Source: JAEZJZ01 sp050949055 (GTDB taxonomy: Bacteria > Bacillota > UBA994 > UBA5500). From it: a DNA stretch of 64,000 nucleotides. Numbering within the stretch: the first letter of the stretch is position 1; each line of letters begins with the position of its first letter. Positions 58,752 through 64,000 of this stretch are shown here, piece by piece. Where the stretch lies: positions 122,791 to 186,790 of the forward strand of contig JBMNFA010000007.1 of NCBI GenBank assembly GCA_050949055.1, written 5' to 3'. A program made the translations under genes and the position numbers. Under the pieces are notes generated by a model that was not told where the DNA came from, did no database searches, and saw only the letters and a program-made list of their open reading frames with translations.

Positions 58752-59966
58752 CTACAGCAGCGTCCCCACCACCAGGATAGCGATTAAGGTGGCCCACATT
58801 GCCCCTAGAGGAATTACGTAGGTTCTGTAGAGGTCGTTGATCTTTACTTTGAAAAACTCCAGCGTCAGCACTTGGCAGAGATGTAGCGGTGACAGGAAGT
58901 AGCCCAGGAATGAGGCGCAATAGACCCCGGCCATCAACACCACCGTGTGCTCAGATTGCTGTAAGGCTGGCAACAGCAGCGGCATCGAAACCCCGATGGC
59001 GGAGGTGTTGGAGCCGCTGGTCAGGCCGATCATCAGCGGCAGCAACACCACGATCAGCTGCAATGGCAGTCCCCAGTTGAGCATCATGCTGGTTAGCGCC
59101 GTCATGGTGTCTCCTTGCGAGAGAGCGTCTTTAAAGATCATGATCCCGATACCTGACAGCAGAATAGGGATTTGCACACCCTTAAGCAGCAAGTTGGGGA
59201 TTTCGGCGGGCTTGGCCTGGCCAAAGTAGAGAGCTGTGGTCAATCCGCCCAGCAACGCCAGCTGAAACTGTAGTCCAAAACCCAAAGCCAACACCAAAGG
59301 AATGGAGATCGGTGCGGTATACTTCAACAGCTGCAGATAGTCCGCGCTGGTAGGCTTGCCCGGTTCCGCCTGATCGTCCTTGACATCTCTCAGGTAAGCG
59401 AAGTAGCCAGCTACAACTGCCACCACCGCCATCGGGAATTGGACAGCGATCAGCCTGCCCAGGGCAATGCCGGTAATCTCTTTGATCAAAATGAACGTGG
59501 GCGCAAAGGGGAAGATGAAATACCAGCCATGGCGAAACAGCAAGTTGATGGCAGCCCGCCGTTCAGATGACAAGTTCAGCCTGTCTCCTAAAGAATTGAC
59601 CATCGGTGCGGCCATAATGGCACCGCCGGTTACTAACAGCGTCCCCATGATCGACGGGATCACCATGATGGTCAGCTTGGCGTTGCGCAGCACTTTCTGC
59701 AACGCATCCACCATTTGGTCCAGTAACCCCAACTTTTTCATCAGACTTCCCAGCATGCTGATCAACACTAGCGTGGAAACCAAGTTGAGAGTGGCCGGGG
59801 CAACCAGGCTGGAACCAGCCATCTGCAGGAACTCCCAGGGGTTGTTGCCCGAGGACAGCGATACGATGACTGAGCCAATCAACAGAGCGTAACCCAAGCT
59901 CACCTTGCGCGTCACCAACACGATGATCATCAGAAAAGCCAGGGCAACGCCCACTGCACTCCACAT
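58752..59966 (-). CDS. DUF401 family membrane permease
   Basis: 404 residues with about 10-12 helices, the normal size for DUF401/TIGR00529 proteins. Typical stretches are GGAIMAAPMVNSLGDRLNLS (~114-133), RHGWYFIFPFAPTFIL (~145-160) and GLTSGSNTSAIGVSMPLLLP (~313-332). The last pattern (GxTSG-x-N) recalls tripartite or GntP-like anion transporters, and the family is thought to carry organic anions. ATG 59966 follows GGAGAGGAGAATCTGAC. Monocistronic, converging on the met operon. Confidence 0.88.
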   Translation of the reverse strand: MWSAVGVALAFLMIIVLVTRKVSLGYALLIGSVIVSLSSGNNPWEFLQMAGSSLVAPATLNLVSTLVLISMLGSLMKKLGLLDQMVDALQKVLRNAKLTIMVIPSIMGTLLVTGGAIMAAPMVNSLGDRLNLSSERRAAINLLFRHGWYFIFPFAPTFILIKEITGIALGRLIAVQFPMAVVAVVAGYFAYLRDVKDDQAEPGKPTSADYLQLLKYTAPISIPLVLALGFGLQFQLALLGGLTTALYFGQAKPAEIPNLLLKGVQIPILLSGIGIMIFKDALSQGDTMTALTSMMLNWGLPLQLIVVLLPLMIGLTSGSNTSAIGVSMPLLLPALQQSEHTVVLMAGVYCASFLGYFLSPLHLCQVLTLEFFKVKINDLYRTYVIPLGAMWATLIAILVVGTLL

Positions 59967-60302
59967 GTCAGATTCTCCTCTCCTTCAGCCCTGCCACCGA
60001 AACAACAGGGACGGTTCTTTTTGTCTCGGTCATCAGGGGCAATTCTCTCCCGAAACCCACATCTTGCCACTGTCCTTCTGAGTGTAGCGAAGAACCGTGA
60101 ACAGCGCACAGCAGCTAGCGACGTGCCTTGCAGGCGCTCTGCAAGGCATGAATACTCCTCCAGCCTAAAGCACGTATATTTAACATTGTACACAAGGAAT
60201 ATTGCTATGACTATCGAAAATTCACCCATTCACTGCTTAACCCATGGAATAGGGCCAACAAACAGTGCATTGTGTTGTGCGAACATACTTTCTGACAGAG
60301 GA

Positions 60303-60340
60303 CGCAAAAACGGGGACAGTCCCCGTTCTTGCGTTTTTTG
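60303..60340. repeat. GGGGACAGTCCCC palindrome (RAYT-type element)
   Basis: CGCAAAAACGGGGACAGT then CCCCGTTCTTGCG and TTTTTT. The core and flanking A/T arms match the copy at 63274-63302 next to the RAYT gene, 3 kb away. The T-run might also make it a terminator. Confidence 0.75.
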
Positions 60341-60372
60341 TGCTTTCCTTAGCCTAACAGTCCGCTTGGTGC

Positions 60373-60401
60373 TTGACATTATATATGCGCGGATCTACTA
60401 T
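60373..60401 (+). promoter_or_regulatory. padR promoter (TTGACA-17-TACTAT)
   Basis: Consensus -35 TTGACA (60373-60378) and TACTAT (60396-60401) with 17-bp spacing, 33 bp before the padR start. Confidence 0.75.
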
Positions 60402-60418
60402 ATGCATAAGACATATAG
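60398..60418 (+). promoter_or_regulatory. CTATATG-7-CATATAG operator at the padR promoter
   Basis: Perfect 7-bp dyad overlapping the -10 box and the expected start site. AT-rich ATG/CAT-type dyads are common PadR sites, so autorepression is likely. Confidence 0.62.
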
Positions 60419-60433
60419 AAGAGGAGTGGTTAT

Positions 60434-60832
60434 ATGTGCGGCCGAGGACAAGGGCGACACTTTCAGTGTCCCAATGTCAAGGTGGAACGCTTTGTGGAGC
60501 CTTGCTTGCTGCTGCTTTTGGCCGAGAGTCGCTCGCACGGCTATGAGTTGATCGAACGTCTGGGAAGCAGCGGTCTCTGCGCAGAAGCACCGGACGCGGG
60601 TTTGGTTTATCGCACACTGCGCCGGTTGGAGAAACTGGGCGTGGTTAGCTCGGAGTGGGAAACCGGTGGGGCGGGGCCAGCGCGGCGTCTGTATTGCCTG
60701 ACGGCTGCGGGGGAGGAGTATTTGGCTGCTTGGCGGCAGCAGGTTGAGCAGAATTTGCGCAGACTGCAGCGCTTTTTGCAGCGTCATGATCGGTTGCTGC
60801 AGCTTCCGGACAATGAGAGACCGCAAGGATAA
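60434..60832 (+). CDS. PadR-family transcriptional regulator
   Basis: 132 residues. The winged helix is clear: ERFVEPCLLLLLAESRSHGYELIERL then AGLVYRTLRRLEKLGVVSSEWE and a wing ending RRLYCLTAAGEEYL. The C-terminal helix (~95-130) gives the dimer. The N-terminal MCGRGQGRHFQCP has two Cys but no clear metal site. ATG 60434 follows AGAGGAGTGGTTAT. It sits ~20 bp ahead of two half-permease genes and is expected to repress the operon from the upstream dyad. Confidence 0.92.
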   Translation: MCGRGQGRHFQCPNVKVERFVEPCLLLLLAESRSHGYELIERLGSSGLCAEAPDAGLVYRTLRRLEKLGVVSSEWETGGAGPARRLYCLTAAGEEYLAAWRQQVEQNLRRLQRFLQRHDRLLQLPDNERPQG

Positions 60833-60852
60833 GGGGAAGAGGAGGTAGCTGA

Positions 60853-61332
60853 ATGTTCTCAATCATCACTTATTCCGTAGCCGGCCTAGCTTTACTTTGG
60901 TCCTTGGCCAAGGATCGCCGAAAGACGAAACAAGCTTTGATGAAAGCTTGGAGGTCCTTTAACAACATGCTGCCTGACTTCGCAGGCATCTTGGCGCTGA
61001 TCGGCCTGTTGCTCAGCGTGTTGTCGCCAGAGACCATTTCAGCCATCATGGGCAGCCGCTCCGGTATGCTGGGCATGGTCCTTGCTGCCCTGTTAGGGGC
61101 TATTACCCTGATTCCTGGGTTTGTGGCATTCCCCCTGGCTGCCTCCCTACTCAGCCGCGGTGCCGGCGTGACACAGATGGCCGTATTCGTGTCCACCCTG
61201 ATGATGGTGGGCATCGTGACTATGCCGTTGGAGAGAAAGCATTTCGGTGCCAAGGCTACTTACCTGCGTAACGGATTGAGCTTTCTATATTCATTTGTTG
61301 TAGCGCTGGTGATCGGGGTGGTGGTGAAATGA
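60853..61332 (+). CDS. Half-size permease, first of a pair (ArsP/DUF318-like)
   Basis: 159 residues with about four or five helices. PGFVAFPLAASLLSRGAGVTQMAVFV (~94-119, quoted in parts) resembles half of a DUF318/ArsP permease, in which each half has a helix pair around a Pro-Gly loop. A normal permease of this family is ~300 residues, so this protein plus the next (overlap of 4 nt, ATGA) probably make one transporter. ATG 60853 follows GAGGAGGTAGCTGA. ArsP-like proteins export organoarsenicals; this member's cargo is unknown. Confidence 0.72.
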   Translation: MFSIITYSVAGLALLWSLAKDRRKTKQALMKAWRSFNNMLPDFAGILALIGLLLSVLSPETISAIMGSRSGMLGMVLAALLGAITLIPGFVAFPLAASLLSRGAGVTQMAVFVSTLMMVGIVTMPLERKHFGAKATYLRNGLSFLYSFVVALVIGVVVK

Positions 61333-61865
61333 AACTGCTGCGTAGGTATTGGCTCTTCCTGGCCATCATCCTAGTTGACCTGATCATCTGGTTGGGAAAC
61401 CGTGAGTTGGGAACCAGCATCAGCCGGTTCACCATCGCCAACTTCCGCGAGATGCTCTTTGTTATTCCGCCGATCTTTGTTTTGCTGGGGTTGATGGACG
61501 TCTGGGTGCCCAGAGAGATCATGATCAAGTTGATGGGCCCTGGTTCCGGTCTGCGCGGCACTGCCCTGGCCATCTTCCTGGGAGCAGCAGCTGCCGGGCC
61601 GCTGTATGGCGCATTCCCCATCGGTGTGACCATGGCCAAGAAAGGAGCTTCCCTCCGCAACGTGTTCACCTTCCTGGGGGCCTGGTCCACGTTGAAGATC
61701 CCGATGTTCCTGTTCGAGACGGCGGCGCTTGGCCCCCTCTGGAGCGTGACGCGCTGGGTGGTCAGCGTGATCGGCACCATCGTGATCGCTGGCATTATCG
61801 AACGCGCCCTGACCGCTGCCGACCGGCAACAACTGCTAGATAACCTGGCAGCTTCGGGTGACTGA
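61329..61865 (+). CDS. Half-size permease, second of a pair (ArsP/DUF318-like)
   Basis: 178 residues with about four helices. AAAAGPLYGAFPIGVTMAKKGASLRNVFTFLGAW (in parts, ~95-128) is the matching half of the pattern seen in the previous gene: a small-residue loop followed by FPxG/A and a KKGAS segment. Its ATG overlaps the stop of the first half. PadR plus two half-permeases recurs in Clostridia genomes as far as I remember. The order suggests a heterodimer. Confidence 0.72.
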   Translation: MKLLRRYWLFLAIILVDLIIWLGNRELGTSISRFTIANFREMLFVIPPIFVLLGLMDVWVPREIMIKLMGPGSGLRGTALAIFLGAAAAGPLYGAFPIGVTMAKKGASLRNVFTFLGAWSTLKIPMFLFETAALGPLWSVTRWVVSVIGTIVIAGIIERALTAADRQQLLDNLAASGD

Positions 61866-61936
61866 GCGTAGCCAGAGCGTTTCCGGTGGACCTTGAGCGA
61901 GCATTAGTTCCCTCCCGAATTACCTCGAGGAAAATC

Positions 61937-61965
61937 TTGACTTCCCACCTGGGCGAGGATAGAAT
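61937..61965 (+). promoter_or_regulatory. Promoter of the 58-residue membrane protein (TTGACT-17-TAGAAT)
   Basis: TTGACT (61937-61942), 17-bp spacer, TAGAAT (61960-61965), about 75 bp ahead of the start codon. Confidence 0.68.
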
Positions 61966-62041
61966 GACGGATGACTTCAGAAGGGTAGGCCGAGCGTACG
62001 TTATGGCTAGAGGCCCAAAACACTGATTGGGAGGTCGGCGG

Positions 62042-62218
62042 ATGAACAAGGGCGGACCGATGGCTTTTCCAATCTCCATCGGGGTGTGTGCTGGCATCGG
62101 TATGGTCTTGACTTTGGCCATATACGGACCGCAAGCTATGGTATGGGGGTTGATTGGTGGAGCAGCTCTGGGCTCAATACTAGGGCTAGTAAATCTATCG
62201 GGTTCCAGAGAACAATAG
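62042..62218 (+). CDS. 58-residue two-helix membrane protein
   Basis: Two hydrophobic segments (ISIGVCAGIGMVLTLAIYG and MVWGLIGGAALGSILGLV) with small-residue GxxxG-type packing. ATG 62042 follows GGGAGGTCGGCGG and has a good promoter and a terminator, so it is expressed as its own unit. No family recognised. Such two-helix proteins are often membrane adaptors, but nothing here points to a partner. Confidence 0.7.
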   Translation: MNKGGPMAFPISIGVCAGIGMVLTLAIYGPQAMVWGLIGGAALGSILGLVNLSGSREQ

Positions 62219-62222
62219 CAGG

Positions 62223-62261
62223 AGACTCCTGACGCCACTCACTTTGGTGTCAGGAGTCTTT
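62223..62261. terminator. Terminator between small membrane protein and GNAT genes
   Basis: AGACTCCTGAC-x-CCA pairs with TGG-x-GTCAGGAGTCT around a 7-nt loop, followed by TTTG on the plus strand. It ends 2 bp before the stop codon of the converging gene. Confidence 0.82.
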
Positions 62262-62262
62262 G

Positions 62263-63048
62263 CTATCGTTGCCGCTGCTTTTTCAGATAATACCAGCTAT
62301 CCCCCCGGTGGAAACCGCACTTCTGGTAGAATCCATCGGCTATCCCAGCCAGGCGAATAATCTTCGACTTGGGTTGACAGCGGGCGATGGTTTCGGCGAT
62401 CAACATGCGCCCGACGCCTTGCCCTTGGTGGCTGGGGCGAACGAAAAACCAGTCCAGATCGGCTTCTCCCACCGGCGCAAAATAACAGCTGATGCCCACC
62501 CCCACCGGCCTCCCGGAATGTTTCTCCCTGGCCAGCAGCCAGAGCGTGGGGTCGAAGGCCCTGTCTCTGGTCCAGCCCCTCACCCGCTCCGCGGTTACGG
62601 TATAGCCAGTACGGGTCTCAGTGATGATTTCCGCCGCTGCCTCGTAGTCCAGTTCTTGCCTAAAATCAAAACCATCTATGTAGCAGCTTTCGCAAGCTAT
62701 TGCTGGCTGCTGAAATGAATGGTCATAGAACAGCGGATAGAATTGGTCAATGCTGTAACCAGATAGCTGCCTCCTTAGCAGCAGATAGTGTTGCTCGTGC
62801 AGGATCAGTGACTCCAGCTGCTGTAGCTGCTCTGGAGGCACCATAAACCGGTCCTGTTGCTCGGACCAGTAGAAAGTCAGTTGTCGCTGACGAATGGCAT
62901 ATAATGTCTCCCTACCGTCCCCATCCAGGTGGTGGAGCTCGCTTTCCCGCAGGAAACCCTCCAGCTTATGATATGCGATGCTGGACACCGCCCCTGGGTT
63001 CATTAGGTATAGGTGCTTTACCCTTTGAATGAATGAATGTCTATCCAT
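62263..63048 (-). CDS. GNAT acetyltransferase with a long N-terminal domain
   Basis: 261 residues. The GNAT fold occupies the C-terminal ~150 residues: DLDWFFVRPSHQGQGVGRMLIAETIARC with the acetyl-CoA loop QGQGVGRM (~207), then GIADGFYQKCGFHRGDSWYYL. The N-terminal ~110 residues are helical and unrecognised, with a Leu-rich stretch. The substrate cannot be predicted. ATG 63048 follows AAGAAGGGGTGAGCCG. Monocistronic. Confidence 0.85.
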   Translation of the reverse strand: MDRHSFIQRVKHLYLMNPGAVSSIAYHKLEGFLRESELHHLDGDGRETLYAIRQRQLTFYWSEQQDRFMVPPEQLQQLESLILHEQHYLLLRRQLSGYSIDQFYPLFYDHSFQQPAIACESCYIDGFDFRQELDYEAAAEIITETRTGYTVTAERVRGWTRDRAFDPTLWLLAREKHSGRPVGVGISCYFAPVGEADLDWFFVRPSHQGQGVGRMLIAETIARCQPKSKIIRLAGIADGFYQKCGFHRGDSWYYLKKQRQR

Positions 63049-63273
63049 CGGCTCACCCCTTCTTTGGACATTAGATCCTGTTCTATCCTCACCTTGAGTA
63101 TAGGCCTTCCCAAGGATTTGGTCAGCAGCTACTTTGCTACTGACAGAAAGAATATATCGTAGTCTATACGTACAGAGTGACCCGACTAGACACCTGGATT
63201 CAGGAGGGGGGTGCTGAGTGGCATGCGCTGGCCCAGCGGAATCAGCATGGTGTTAGTCATGGACATCCTTGAT

Positions 63274-63302
63274 GCAAAAATGGGGACAGTCCCCGTTTTT
63301 GC
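63274..63302. repeat. GGGGACAGTCCCC palindrome beside the RAYT gene
   Basis: GCAAAAATGGGGACAGT then CCCCGTTTTTGC, almost perfectly dyad-symmetric. It lies ~100 bp ahead of the RAYT start codon and is the likely binding and processing element of the encoded transposase. Closest match: 60303-60333. Confidence 0.8.
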
Positions 63303-63305
63303 ACG

Positions 63306-63333
63306 AAAAAGAGCACCGTTGGGTGCTCTTTTT
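63306..63333 (+). terminator. Strong hairpin between palindrome and RAYT gene
   Basis: AAAAAGAGCACC-GTT-GGGTGCTCTTTTT, a textbook intrinsic terminator shape that has no gene immediately before it on the plus strand. It could protect the RAYT gene from readthrough or act as an attenuator of it. Confidence 0.7.
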
Positions 63334-63404
63334 GTCCACCGTGGGGAGGACATCGGGTAGCCAATATCGAACATCCATTCGTATACACAGAGGAGGTGGG
63401 ATTG

Positions 63405-64000
63405 ATGGCTCGAACCGCAAGGACAAGAAGCAGCACCGGTATCTATCACGTAGTCGTGCGCGGTGTCAACCGACAGGACATCTTCCTAGAGGACGAAGAC
63501 CGATGGTTCTACTTGAACAATCTGCGTCAGCTAAGAAGCGAGGAGAAATGCTCTCTGTATGGCTACTGTCTGATGAGTAATCATGTGCACTTGTTAGTCC
63601 GGGAGCAGCAACCTAACGCTGTCAGCAAGTTGATGCATCGGCTGGGCACCATCTTCGCTCAGTGGTACAACCTTAAGTACGACCGGGTCGGTCACGTCTT
63701 CCAGGATCGCTATCACAGTTCGCCGGTGGAGGACGATGATTACCTGTTGACAGTGCTGCACTACATTCATCAGAATCCGGTTAAGGCGCAGCTGGTTGAA
63801 CGCTGCGGAAGCTTTCCTTTCAGCAGCTATCACGCCTATGCGTTAGCCAAGGACCCATTTGGCATCGCCGACATCGACTTGGCTGTCGGTCTCGCGGGAT
63901 GTCCTGGAGAGTTGATTAGGCTGTTCAATTCGCCGGCCGGTGAGTTGAGGCAAAGCAGGAGCAAGACTTGGAGCAGCGACGATGCCGAGGTGTTGGCGAC
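63405..64000 (+). CDS. REP-associated tyrosine transposase (RAYT), 3' end outside window
   Basis: At least 198 residues. This is a Y1-type HUH nuclease related to IS200 transposases. The N-terminus GIYHVVVRGVNRQDIF and the metal-binding HUH motif MSNHVHLLVRE (HVH, ~59-61) are followed by FQDRYHSSPVEDDDYLL and VLHYIHQNPVKAQLVE with the catalytic Tyr in YIHQNP. RAYTs mobilise or maintain dispersed palindromes and are often domesticated. ATG 63405 follows GAGGAGGTGGGATTG. The frame is open to the last base, so the C-terminus is cut off by the window. Palindromes of matching sequence lie nearby. Confidence 0.93.
   Translation, partial: MARTARTRSSTGIYHVVVRGVNRQDIFLEDEDRWFYLNNLRQLRSEEKCSLYGYCLMSNHVHLLVREQQPNAVSKLMHRLGTIFAQWYNLKYDRVGHVFQDRYHSSPVEDDDYLLTVLHYIHQNPVKAQLVERCGSFPFSSYHAYALAKDPFGIADIDLAVGLAGCPGELIRLFNSPAGELRQSRSKTWSSDDAEVLA

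Larger units (their letters stand above)
59967..60433. other. 467-bp intergenic region rich in repeat pieces
   Basis: Holds a half element of the GGGACGG type with TTCTTTTTGTCTCGG (60006-60030), a GTCCTTCTGAGTGTAGCG piece (~60068-60086), the full GGGGACAGTCCCC palindrome at 60303-60333 and the padR promoter. No coding frame is convincing. Confidence 0.55.
63049..63404. other. 356-bp region upstream of the RAYT gene
   Basis: Contains the GGGGACAGTCCCC palindrome (63274-63302) and a strong hairpin AAAAAGAGCACC-GTT-GGGTGCTCTTTTT (63306-63333). No gene is convincing in it; short frames overlap these repeats. Confidence 0.6.

Noticed and set aside
1..64000. CRISPR arrays, rRNA or tRNA genes
   Set aside because: No regularly spaced identical repeats and no recognisable rRNA or tRNA sequence (for example a GGTTCGANTCC T-arm with a paired acceptor stem) were seen in the gaps.

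Overview
The window looks like one stretch of a bacterial chromosome from a Gram-positive, probably low-oxygen member of the Bacillota (Clostridia or a neighbouring class) with moderately high GC. The clues are extended Shine-Dalgarno sites close to AAGGAGGTGA, many GTG and TTG starts, a SAM-I (S-box) riboswitch in front of metNIQ, FeoAB with a tiny Cys-rich partner, a methionine gamma-lyase, DUF2935 and DUF401 proteins and a PadR regulator. Species cannot be fixed. I saw no rRNA, tRNA or CRISPR array.

Layout. 1-4 kb: sbcD (cut by the window edge) and sbcC, overlapping. 4.1-6.6 kb: an iron-transport operon feoA-feoB-small Cys protein, behind a Fur-like box and a palindrome. 6.7-15 kb: methionine gamma-lyase, a WrbA-type flavoprotein, an acetamidase-like hydrolase, an unknown 400-residue protein, an MFS exporter divergent from a MerR/GyrI-type regulator, and a terpene-cyclase-like toroid protein. 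15-25 kb: a membrane-anchored serine hydrolase, a MATE exporter divergent from an ArsR-type regulator, MFS exporter and phosphotransferase operon, then a three-gene ABC-2 exporter. With the 11.8-kb MFS gene this is a dense drug-export neighbourhood. 25-43 kb: mostly housekeeping or catabolic genes (Fpg/Nei-like glycosylase, GNAT, M14 carboxypeptidase, ManA, ROK kinase, amidohydrolase, LarA-like racemase, TrmL), a secreted repeat protein, a second serine hydrolase, a CbiMQO metal transporter and a protein with a zinc ribbon at each end. 43-53 kb: deformylase, class V aminotransferase, ABC exporter, a four-gene minus-strand cluster (Sir2-like, M3-like peptidase, membrane protein, CPBP protease) and an ECF sigma factor with a membrane-anchored propeller partner.

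54-64 kb: an intact insertion sequence (DDE transposase, 27-bp imperfect terminal repeats, 16-17 bp target duplication) sits just upstream of the -35 box of the SAM-riboswitch/metNIQ operon. Then come a DUF401 permease, a PadR-controlled pair of half-size permeases, a GNAT protein and, at the right edge, a REP-associated tyrosine transposase (RAYT). Palindromes with GGGGACAGTCCCC-like cores are scattered through the window, one of them about 100 bp in front of the RAYT gene. A second short repeat family (GTCATTCTGAGCG-like) is also dispersed.

Strongest points for follow-up: the RAYT and its palindromes, the IS next to the met promoter, the double-zinc-ribbon repeat protein, the FeoB-linked 55-residue Cys protein, the Sir2-like/peptidase cluster, and the ArsR-MFS-phosphotransferase operon.
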